A stretch of 64,000 nt of DNA from Marisimplicoccus sp038110465 (GTDB taxonomy: Bacteria; Bacteroidota; Bacteroidia; Flavobacteriales; Flavobacteriaceae): contig JAYNJU010000001.1 in assembly GCA_038110465.1 (NCBI GenBank), forward strand, positions 262,556 through 326,555, in the 5' to 3' direction. Position 1 is the first letter of the stretch, and every line of letters starts with the position of its first letter. Both the position numbers and the translations under genes were made by a program. The notes below the pieces were generated by a model. That model did no database searches. It had not been told where the DNA came from and saw only the letters and a program-made list of their open reading frames with translations. This document shows, piece after piece, positions 44,447 through 52,151 of this stretch.

Positions 44447-47041
44447 TTATAATGTTCTATCAGGTTCTGATCTTTTTTCATATTTTAAGTCACTTAATAG
44501 TCCAGACTTTATTCCTATAAAGAAATTCCAAGATGCTCTCTGGCTAAAAGGTACCCATGAAAAATTTAATCTCCAACTATCTAAATCTCTATCAAATCTG
44601 AGTTGTGTATAAGTAAAACCTTTTTGTTTGAAATCATAACCACTTGAAATACCAACTTGCCATTTGGGAGTTAGAGATAAATTTGATGAAATCATTAAAG
44701 AGTTAGTTGAAAAATCCTTTTGCCCCCTTGAGTTATTATAGGTTAGGGAATATGCAAAATTTAAGCTCCAGGGTAATCTGTAAATATATTTTTCAAGATC
44801 TATTTCTTCTTGATTTATGTCATCTTGAAACTGTGTTGAGTTAGAAAAATCTTGAGATACACCAAATAAATCATCTGCTCTTCCTCCTCCAGAAGTTGCC
44901 TCATTTATTTGAGATTCAGATTGTCCCCTATTAAAAGTATTATTATTAATAGAGTATTGAGTTGACAAGTTAGCACTAGTTAATCTTAATAGTCCTTTAC
45001 CATTTTTTATATTAAACTCATTAACTCTTATATTATTTTCATCTAGTGCATACGGATCAAATGTTGAACCTAAATTAAGAGTTAACCCTTGAGTAATATC
45101 AAGACTTCCAGCAATTCTAATGGGAGATAAGTTAAATTCTTCAGCTGCAAGATTATAACTTGTAGAAATATTCAAATTTTTAAAAATATTTATTTTTTTT
45201 AATTCAGTTTCAGTAGAATCCTTTGGTTTTATTTTTGCTTCGATTGTATTTTGAATACTTAGACCAATGCTACTAGAATAACTTTTTCCTGGTACCCCAT
45301 ATAAACCTCCTTGAAACCTTGTATATTCGGCGGTATTACCTTCTGCATCAATTATATAAGTATCATAATACTCTTCAAAGCTAGGATTATTTGAGTAAGA
45401 TATGCTAGGTGTCATTGTATGCCTTATAGATTGAATTCTTTTATTAGGTTTAAAATTTACAATTCCATAAATCTTAGTAGTAACACTAGCGTTATAATTA
45501 TAGACACCAAATCGATCAAAACCAGTAATAGTATCTTTTCTCACACCAACCTCTTCATTATAATCGTTGTATTTTATTGTTTTTCCAGTCCAAGTATCTT
45601 GATATCTACCCCCCATGCTTACACTAAAAAACTTAAATAACTTAAAATTAGTTGTAAAAGGAATTACATGCTGAAAACCTGATTTTGCATTATCAAACAT
45701 TCCTTTTTTTAGTAAAAGATCATCTGAAAAAATGGCTCTATTTTCAGCTTTTGATGAGTATTGTAAATTTATGTTTTGTATAAATCCTTTTTTTGATTTT
45801 CCTTTTACTTCAAATGGATAAAATCTATTTGCATTTAATGTTAATGTTGGTAGTGTAAGATTCACTTGCTGGGATTGGGTGTTTTGTGACATGTTAGCAG
45901 TTAAAGATAATCTGACACCTGCTGATCCAGGAAAACTTTTTGAATAAGAAATTGAGGAGCTAAGATTATTATTTAAAAAATTTGCTGTATTTAACTGATT
46001 AACTGATTCTCTAAAATAATCACTACTTCCAAAATTAACTGATGCACTGAAAGATGAATTTGGAGAAGATTTAGGATCCTTTGAATGACTCCATCTAATA
46101 TTGTATACTGTTGATTTACCATAACCAGGTAGCCCTCTTTCACCATTAATTAAATTTTCATATCTAACTGTAAAATTTCCATTATATGAATACCTTTTTC
46201 TATACTGAGATGAAACGTTTATTCCATAGCTCCCATTTGTGTAATAATCTCCGAGTATAGTTAAATCTAATAATTCAGAAATTGGAAGATAATAACCTCC
46301 ATTTTGAATAGAATAACCTCTTTGATTACTCTCATTAATATTTGGAATTATGAATCCAGAATCTTGAGTTTGTTGAGATGGGAAGTATGCAAAAGGCAAG
46401 CCAATAGGAGTAGGAACATTTTTAACAAATAGATTGGTAAACCCGGTTACAATATTTCCTCCTGGAACTAATTTTCCTTTTCTAATTTTAAAATAATAAT
46501 CAGCTTCTTCTGTTTCACCTCCAAATAAGTTTCCACCAGTTGTAACTTTTCCATCTTTCAGAAAGTATACTGAGTCATTTTGCTTTTTTGTGAGGCTTGA
46601 TAAAATATTCATTCCGTTTTCCTCTGACTTTGAATTCCAGATTAAAGCCTTTTGATTGTCAAAATTATATTTTATGGAATCTGGATTAACAACATTTCCG
46701 CCTTGTTTGAAGTTAGGATATTGACTTAAGTTTCCGTTTTTATCAGATATTCTCCCGGCTGTTACAATGTTTTCTTTATAGTCTAAAACTATAAGCCCTG
46801 ATGTAAGTTCGATGTCTCCGTATATGATTTTAGCATTATTATATAAGATTATCTTATTATTTACTTGATCAATAATAATTGAGTCACTAGCATCATATTT
46901 AATGTTATTAAGTAATAAAGGTTTTTTATCTAAAGTTTGAGGAGCAATAGAATCATTACTGTTGTTTATTTCTTGAGAATTTATGTAGCTAATTCCTAAA
47001 AAAAATGAAAATATAATTGATATAGTTAACTTTTTTTTCAA
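44447..47041 (-). CDS. LptD-like LPS assembly outer-membrane protein
   Basis: An 864-residue protein with signal peptide (KKKLTISIIFSFFLGISYIN), an OstA/LptA-like N-terminal jelly roll (about 50-220, for example YNNAKIIYGDIELTSGLIVL) and a large C-terminal beta-barrel, the layout of LptD, which inserts LPS in the outer leaflet. The barrel includes GLPFAYFPSQQTQDSGFIIP near 215, matching the P-F-x-YFP pattern of the LptD barrel start. Bacteroidota forms are divergent, hence no symbol. Start is TTG; no earlier start fits. It is divergent from the amidase with 74 bases between. Confidence 0.85.
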   Translation of the reverse strand: MKKKLTISIIFSFFLGISYINSQEINNSNDSIAPQTLDKKPLLLNNIKYDASDSIIIDQVNNKIILYNNAKIIYGDIELTSGLIVLDYKENIVTAGRISDKNGNLSQYPNFKQGGNVVNPDSIKYNFDNQKALIWNSKSEENGMNILSSLTKKQNDSVYFLKDGKVTTGGNLFGGETEEADYYFKIRKGKLVPGGNIVTGFTNLFVKNVPTPIGLPFAYFPSQQTQDSGFIIPNINESNQRGYSIQNGGYYLPISELLDLTILGDYYTNGSYGINVSSQYRKRYSYNGNFTVRYENLINGERGLPGYGKSTVYNIRWSHSKDPKSSPNSSFSASVNFGSSDYFRESVNQLNTANFLNNNLSSSISYSKSFPGSAGVRLSLTANMSQNTQSQQVNLTLPTLTLNANRFYPFEVKGKSKKGFIQNINLQYSSKAENRAIFSDDLLLKKGMFDNAKSGFQHVIPFTTNFKLFKFFSVSMGGRYQDTWTGKTIKYNDYNEEVGVRKDTITGFDRFGVYNYNASVTTKIYGIVNFKPNKRIQSIRHTMTPSISYSNNPSFEEYYDTYIIDAEGNTAEYTRFQGGLYGVPGKSYSSSIGLSIQNTIEAKIKPKDSTETELKKINIFKNLNISTSYNLAAEEFNLSPIRIAGSLDITQGLTLNLGSTFDPYALDENNIRVNEFNIKNGKGLLRLTSANLSTQYSINNNTFNRGQSESQINEATSGGGRADDLFGVSQDFSNSTQFQDDINQEEIDLEKYIYRLPWSLNFAYSLTYNNSRGQKDFSTNSLMISSNLSLTPKWQVGISSGYDFKQKGFTYTQLRFDRDLDSWRLNFSWVPFSQRASWNFFIGIKSGLLSDLKYEKRSEPDRTL

Positions 47042-47115
47042 GATTTAAAATTGAATTATTAACAAGACGCAAAAGTTATACTAAATTAATGATAATTTTA
47101 TTATGTAATTTTTGT

Positions 47116-48147
47116 ATGAGATCATTAAAAATATTAATTACCCTAATATTAATTATAGTTACAAATATTGCTTTCTGTCAAGAAACTTTTAAAGTAGTAG
47201 TTGATGCTGGCCATGGTGGTAAAGATCCTGGTAACACAGGAAATGGTTTTTTAGAAAAAAGAATTGCATTAAATATAGCTCTAAAACTTGGTAAAAGTCT
47301 TGAACAGAATAATATTGATGTAGTTTATACCAGAAAAAGTGATGTATTTGTAGATCTTTTTGATAGAGCGAATTTAGCTAATAAATCTGATGCTCAGCTT
47401 TTTATATCAATTCATTGTGACTCTCATACATCGCAAGCATATGGTGCGGGAACTTTTGTACTTGGACTTCATGCTAATCAAAGAAATTTTGAAGTAGCAA
47501 AAAAAGAAAATTCTGTAATATTTTATGAGGATGATTATAATACAAGATATGAGGGATTTGATCCAAACAATCCAGAATCTGTTATTGGCTTGACTTTAAT
47601 GCAAGAAGAATATCTTGATCAAAGTATTTTAGCTGCTTCATATATTCAAAACAGCTTTGTAAATAACTTAAATCGAAAAGATAGAACTGTGAAGCAGGCT
47701 GGATTTATAGTTTTAAAATACACTTACATGCCAAGTGTTCTTGTTGAAACAGGATTTTTAACCAATAAATCAGAAGGAATATATCTTAATTCTGAAAAAG
47801 GACAAACAGAAATGGCTAAGGCTATTTCATCTGCTATTATTCAATATAAAGATGATTTTTATAAAAATTTATCAACAGAAAACACAAACTTTGAACAACA
47901 AAATGATTTAATAACATATAGAGTTCAAATTGCTGCAAGTAATAAACTCTTGGAATTAAAGCCATATAATTTTAAAGGTTTAAACTCTGTAAACGTAATA
48001 AAACAGGGTGATTTATATAAATATTTCTATGGAATTTATAATTCAATTGATAAAGCTGAAATTGCACTTGACCATGCAAAACGCAATGGGTTTAATTCTT
48101 CATTTATAGTAAGATTTAAAAATAATCTTCCTTTGTCTATTAATTGA
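47116..48147 (+). CDS. N-acetylmuramoyl-L-alanine amidase with SPOR domain
   Basis: Zinc amidase (Amidase_3) that cleaves peptidoglycan stem peptides during septation. From ATG 47116 (343 residues) a signal peptide MRSLKILITLILIIVTNIAF is followed by VVVDAGHGGKDPGNTG (first Zn His), LEKRIALNIALKLG (Zn Glu), LFISIHCDSHTSQ (second Zn His) and VLVETGFLTNKSEG (catalytic Glu). The last 75 residues (YRVQIAASNK... to RNGFNSSFIV) look like a SPOR peptidoglycan-binding domain. The upstream ATG at 47089 would give a poor signal peptide and is rejected. Confidence 0.93.
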   Translation: MRSLKILITLILIIVTNIAFCQETFKVVVDAGHGGKDPGNTGNGFLEKRIALNIALKLGKSLEQNNIDVVYTRKSDVFVDLFDRANLANKSDAQLFISIHCDSHTSQAYGAGTFVLGLHANQRNFEVAKKENSVIFYEDDYNTRYEGFDPNNPESVIGLTLMQEEYLDQSILAASYIQNSFVNNLNRKDRTVKQAGFIVLKYTYMPSVLVETGFLTNKSEGIYLNSEKGQTEMAKAISSAIIQYKDDFYKNLSTENTNFEQQNDLITYRVQIAASNKLLELKPYNFKGLNSVNVIKQGDLYKYFYGIYNSIDKAEIALDHAKRNGFNSSFIVRFKNNLPLSIN

Positions 48148-48211
48148 TCTACTATATAAATATCCCCTTTCTAAATAATTATTATTTTTATAATGTAAAC
48201 CTTAAATTACC

Positions 48212-49126
48212 TTGAAACTAACTAAAGAGATTAAAGCTTCAATTTTTGTTTTAACATCAATTGCATTATTTATTTTTGGATTCAATTACTTAAAGGGTTC
48301 ATCATTATTAGACAAGCAAAAAACTATTTATGCTATTTATGATGAAGTTGATGGGCTTTTAGTAGGAGCAAATGTTATGATTAATGGACTATCAATTGGT
48401 AATGTAGTAGAACTTGATTTCCTTCCTAATTCAACTAAAATTTTAGTTACTTTAAAAGTGAAGGATAAGCTTAAATTTTCTTCAAAAAGTACAGCAGCTA
48501 TCTATGAGACTGGTGTACTTGGTGGTTTAGCAATTGAAATTGAGCCTATTTTTGAAAATAAAACAGTTGTTAAATCAGGTGATACATTAAATTCTAGTGT
48601 AAGGCCTGGATTAACTGAATTAATCAATAGGCAAATTGAGCCTCTTTCTAGACAACTTCAGAGTACAATTACAAGTTTTGATTCAATTTTTTCTGGAGCT
48701 TCTTATGTTTTTAATAAACAAACTCAAGATGAAATTAAAGAATCTATTAATGAATTAACATCTGCTGTTAAATCTATTAATGTTTCATCAAAAATTTTGG
48801 AAAATACCCTTACTCAAAAAAATAGTCAAATTAATAATACTATTGAAAATATTGAATCCATTACTAATGATATATCTTCTTTTTCTAATGATTTAAATAA
48901 TTCAGGAATCTCATTAACACTTCAAAACTTATCAAAGTCTGTAAGTAATTTAAATGAAATCCTGATGAATGTCAATTCAGAAAACTCTAGTTTGGGAAGA
49001 TTAATATATGAAGATAACATTTATAATAACCTTAACTCTTCTATAGAGTCCTTAAATTCTTTAATCAAGGATGTAAGTTCAAACCCAAAGAAATATGTTC
49101 ACTTTTCAATATTTGGAAGGAAATAA
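48212..49126 (+). CDS. MlaD/MCE family protein
   Basis: Membrane-anchored MCE protein for phospholipid or hydrophobic substrate transport between membranes. The 304 residues have an N-terminal anchor (IKASIFVLTSIALFIFGFNY, 6-25), the MCE domain with VDGLLVGANVMINGLSIGNV (about 51-70) and GVLGGLAIEIEP, and a long coiled-coil-like tail rich in S, N and I. The Mla ATPase and permease genes, expected partners, are not in this window. Start is TTG. The stop overlaps the next ATG by one base (TAATG). Confidence 0.88.
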   Translation: MKLTKEIKASIFVLTSIALFIFGFNYLKGSSLLDKQKTIYAIYDEVDGLLVGANVMINGLSIGNVVELDFLPNSTKILVTLKVKDKLKFSSKSTAAIYETGVLGGLAIEIEPIFENKTVVKSGDTLNSSVRPGLTELINRQIEPLSRQLQSTITSFDSIFSGASYVFNKQTQDEIKESINELTSAVKSINVSSKILENTLTQKNSQINNTIENIESITNDISSFSNDLNNSGISLTLQNLSKSVSNLNEILMNVNSENSSLGRLIYEDNIYNNLNSSIESLNSLIKDVSSNPKKYVHFSIFGRK

Positions 49127-50451
49127 TGATTGAAATAATTCCCAACTTCATTTTTTTAGTAATCTTAATTTTTTCAATAGGATTCTTTGTTAGGAACATA
49201 AAAAAAATAATTAAAATTATCAAGCTTGGAAAGCCAATAGATAGATCTGATAATCCAGGTATAAGATTTAAAAACTTAGTAAGGGTCGCCTTGGGTCAAT
49301 CAAAAATGATTTCAAGGCCAATTTCTGGAATTTTACATATTGTAGTTTACTTAGGATTTATAATTATAAATATTGAATTACTAGAAATAGTAATTGATGG
49401 TATATTTGGAACCCATAGATATTTCTCAAAAATATTTAATCCATTTTTATATAATATGTTAATTGCAACTTTTGAAATATTTGCTTTTCTAGTAGTTATT
49501 TCAGTAATAATTTTTTGGTGTAGGAGAAATATTTTAAAAATTAAAAGGTTCTTAAATAAAGAGATGAATGGCTGGCCAAAGCTTGATGCGGACAATATAT
49601 TATACTTTGAGATAATCTTAATGTTTTTATTTTTATCTATGAATGCAACTGATTTAATTCTTCAAAAAAATGAATATGATGGATATAATAAAGCAGGTTT
49701 ATTTCCAATCTCTTCTTATTTGACTCCAATATTTGAAAATTTTGAACTATCAACTATATACATACTTGAAAGAATATTTTGGTGGCTTCATATAACTGGT
49801 ATTTTCTTCTTCTTAAATTATTTATATTACTCTAAACATCTTCATATTCTTCTTGCCTTTCCAAATACATATTATTCTAATATTGATAATAAGGGAAAGT
49901 TCAAAGTTTTAGACTCTGTTAAAAGAGAGGTCATGATGATGATTCATCCTGATAAAATTAATGATACTGAAAATCAGTTAACAGATAAATTTGGAGCCTC
50001 TGATGCCTTAGACTTAAACTGGGTTCAATTAATGAATGCCTATTCCTGCACTGAGTGTGGCAGATGTACTAGTGAATGTCCTGCTAATCAGACAGGAAAA
50101 TTACTTTCTCCAAGAAAAATAATGATGGATGTAAGGGATAGATTAGAGAAAATTTCAACTAACATAAATCAAAATAAAGGTGAATTTATTAATGATAATG
50201 ATCAGCTTCTTGATAATTATATTTCTAGAGAAGAACTTTGGGCTTGTACATCTTGTAATGCATGTACCGAAGCGTGTCCTATTAATATTGACCCTTTATC
50301 AATTATTATGGATATGAGACAATATTTAATTATGGAAGAATCATCCGCTCATCCGGATTTAAATAATATGATGAACAACATTGAAAATAACGGAGCTCCA
50401 TGGCCTTATAATCAACAAGACAGAGAATTATGGACTCAACAAATTAATTAA
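49126..50451 (+). CDS. Membrane Fe-S oxidoreductase, heterodisulfide-reductase-like
   Basis: A 441-residue membrane protein: five hydrophobic segments (about 5-25, 65-90, 105-130, 160-180, 210-240) with histidines in ILHIVVY and WWLHITGIFFFL suggest a NarI-like b-type cytochrome, followed by two 4Fe-4S binding motifs, C308/C311/C314/C318 and C374/C377/C380/C384 (CTECGRCTSECP, CTSCNACTEACP). With the CCG-domain gene two positions downstream it resembles a split HdrD-type electron-transfer module; electron donor and acceptor are unknown. I recall it as conserved near mce genes in flavobacteria. Confidence 0.85.
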   Translation: MIEIIPNFIFLVILIFSIGFFVRNIKKIIKIIKLGKPIDRSDNPGIRFKNLVRVALGQSKMISRPISGILHIVVYLGFIIINIELLEIVIDGIFGTHRYFSKIFNPFLYNMLIATFEIFAFLVVISVIIFWCRRNILKIKRFLNKEMNGWPKLDADNILYFEIILMFLFLSMNATDLILQKNEYDGYNKAGLFPISSYLTPIFENFELSTIYILERIFWWLHITGIFFFLNYLYYSKHLHILLAFPNTYYSNIDNKGKFKVLDSVKREVMMMIHPDKINDTENQLTDKFGASDALDLNWVQLMNAYSCTECGRCTSECPANQTGKLLSPRKIMMDVRDRLEKISTNINQNKGEFINDNDQLLDNYISREELWACTSCNACTEACPINIDPLSIIMDMRQYLIMEESSAHPDLNNMMNNIENNGAPWPYNQQDRELWTQQIN

Positions 50452-50452
50452 T

Positions 50453-50902
50453 ATGAAAAAAGAAGAAGTAGAAAGCTATTTACATAAAAAAATTGAAGAC
50501 GGGGAAACAGTTAGCCCTATTTTACCTGAAGGGGTTAAAAACTATCTAATTGATATAGATGGAACTATATGTGATGATATACCAAATGAAGAACCTGAAA
50601 GAATGATTACAGCTAAACTTTACCCTGATGCTCTAGAAACAATTAATAATTGGTATGAGCAAGGTCATATGATCTGTTTTTTTACTGCAAGGCTTGAATC
50701 TCATAGAGAAGTAACTGAAAGGTGGTTAAATGAAAATGGGTTTAAATATCACAGTCTTCTTATGGGTAAACCTAGGGGAGGTAATTATCATTGGATTGAT
50801 AATCATTTAGTAAAAGCTACTAGGTATAATGGTAAATTTACAGACTTAATAGAAAAGACTGTAACTATTGAAGTATTTGATGACGAAGAAACTAAAGACT
50901 AA
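50453..50902 (+). CDS. Small HAD-superfamily hydrolase
   Basis: A 149-residue cytosolic protein with HAD motif I in YLIDIDGTICDD (residues 33-44), motif II region ICFFTARLESHREVTERW (near 73-90) and an acidic WIDNH near 113 as a possible motif IV. No cap domain. Relatives in flavobacteria are often labelled phosphoheptose isomerase, which the sequence does not support. ATG 50453 is chosen because it lies 1 base after the previous stop; the longer ORF from 50381 would overlap it by 71 bases. It is inserted between the two Fe-S genes. Confidence 0.8.
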   Translation: MKKEEVESYLHKKIEDGETVSPILPEGVKNYLIDIDGTICDDIPNEEPERMITAKLYPDALETINNWYEQGHMICFFTARLESHREVTERWLNENGFKYHSLLMGKPRGGNYHWIDNHLVKATRYNGKFTDLIEKTVTIEVFDDEETKD

Positions 50903-50904
50903 AT

Positions 50905-51672
50905 ATGAAAATACCTATTTTATCTGAACTTAACGCTAACACACCTGAATATCTATTTTGGGTAGGATGTGCTGGAAGTTTTGATGATAGGTCAAAAAGA
51001 GTAACCAAGGCTTTCATTAAAATATTGAATAAAGCTCAAATTTCTTATGCCATTTTAGGAAAAGAGGAGTCTTGTACCGGAGATCCAGCTAAAAGAGCTG
51101 GTAATGAGTTTCTGTTTCAAATGAAAGCCATATCCAATATTGAAATTTTAAATTCATATAATGTAAAAAAGATAATTACAACATGCCCTCATTGTTTTAA
51201 CACTCTTAAAAATGAATACCCTGAGCTTGGAGGTAATTATGAAGTAATTCATCATACAAAATTTATTAATGATTTAATTGATTCAAATAAACTAAAAATA
51301 ACAGGTGGTTTTTATAAGGGAAAAAAAATTACTTATCATGATCCATGTTATCTTGGAAGAGCTAATGGAATTTATGAAGCTCCAAGAGATTTGATTAAAA
51401 AATTAGATGCAGAACTAGTTGAAATGAAAAGTTGTAAATCAAGATCTCTTTGTTGTGGAGCAGGAGGTGCTCAAATGTTTAAAGAACCGGAAAAAGGAAA
51501 TCTTGATATCAACATTAAAAGATCGGATGAAGCTATTGATACTAATTCTAAAATAGTTGCTGTAAGTTGTCCATTTTGCAATACAATGATGAACGATGGT
51601 ATGAGGGCAAAACAAAAAGAAATTGACGTATTAGATATAGCTCAAATGATTGAAAAAGCAGAAAATTTATGA
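50905..51672 (+). CDS. Fe-S protein with CCG (HdrB/GlpC-like) domains
   Basis: A 255-residue soluble protein with two cysteine-rich CCG domains: FWVGCAGSFDD (near 18) with TTCPHCFNTLKNEY (near 92), then YHDPCYLGRANG (near 146) and SLCCGAGGAQMF (near 182) with VSCPFCNTMMNDG (near 225). Such domains bind non-cubane [4Fe-4S] clusters in HdrB. It is the probable catalytic or electron-acceptor partner of the membrane Fe-S protein encoded at 49126. Its end overlaps the next start as ATGA. Confidence 0.87.
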   Translation: MKIPILSELNANTPEYLFWVGCAGSFDDRSKRVTKAFIKILNKAQISYAILGKEESCTGDPAKRAGNEFLFQMKAISNIEILNSYNVKKIITTCPHCFNTLKNEYPELGGNYEVIHHTKFINDLIDSNKLKITGGFYKGKKITYHDPCYLGRANGIYEAPRDLIKKLDAELVEMKSCKSRSLCCGAGGAQMFKEPEKGNLDINIKRSDEAIDTNSKIVAVSCPFCNTMMNDGMRAKQKEIDVLDIAQMIEKAENL

Positions 51673-52151
51673 AAGTAGATTTTGAAAATATATCAAATAA
51701 ATCTAGAATTTGGGTTTATCAGTCAAATGATGAATTCAATAAATCTGATGTTAAAATAATTAATGAAAAATCAGATGAATTTATTAAAAGTTGGAAAGCA
51801 CATAATAAAGATTTAAAATCTGCATTTACAATTCTTCATAACCGTTTTCTTATTATTGCTATTGATGAAGATTTTAATCCAATTGGTGGATGTTCAATAG
51901 ATTATTCACTTAGACTTGTAAAAGATATCTCGAATACAATAAATAAAAATTTATTAGATAGAACGACAATTGTTTACAGAGACAATTCTATAATTAATTC
52001 AATTAGTCTTAAAGAAATTAAAAGTCTAATTAATAATGGATTGTTTTCTGCTGATACTTTAATTTTTGATACCACTATTAATTCTAAACAGGAATTATTA
52101 GATAATTTTGAAGTTAAACTTAGTAACTCTTGGTTATCCAAATTTATGTGA
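51669..52151 (+). CDS. Conserved Bacteroidota protein of unknown function
   Basis: A 160-residue soluble protein. The features SRIWVYQSNDEF (residues 12-23), FIKSWKAHNKDLKSAFTILH (38-57), NRFLIIAIDEDFNPIGGCSI (58-77) and the aromatic ending SWLSKFM mark a family frequently labelled ABC transporter ATPase in flavobacterial genomes. There is no Walker motif, so that label is unsupported. Function unknown. The stop overlaps the next ATG by one base (TGATG). Confidence 0.75.
   Translation: MKVDFENISNKSRIWVYQSNDEFNKSDVKIINEKSDEFIKSWKAHNKDLKSAFTILHNRFLIIAIDEDFNPIGGCSIDYSLRLVKDISNTINKNLLDRTTIVYRDNSIINSISLKEIKSLINNGLFSADTLIFDTTINSKQELLDNFEVKLSNSWLSKFM

Noticed and set aside
47065..47078. -7 box for the lptD-like gene (TAACTTTTG on the - strand)
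   Set aside because: It is one base too long (TAnnnTTTG) and has no TTG at -33; suggestive but not listed.
51669..52151. Annotation as ABC transporter ATPase
   Set aside because: The protein has no Walker A, Walker B or ABC signature; the label is a propagated error in related genomes.
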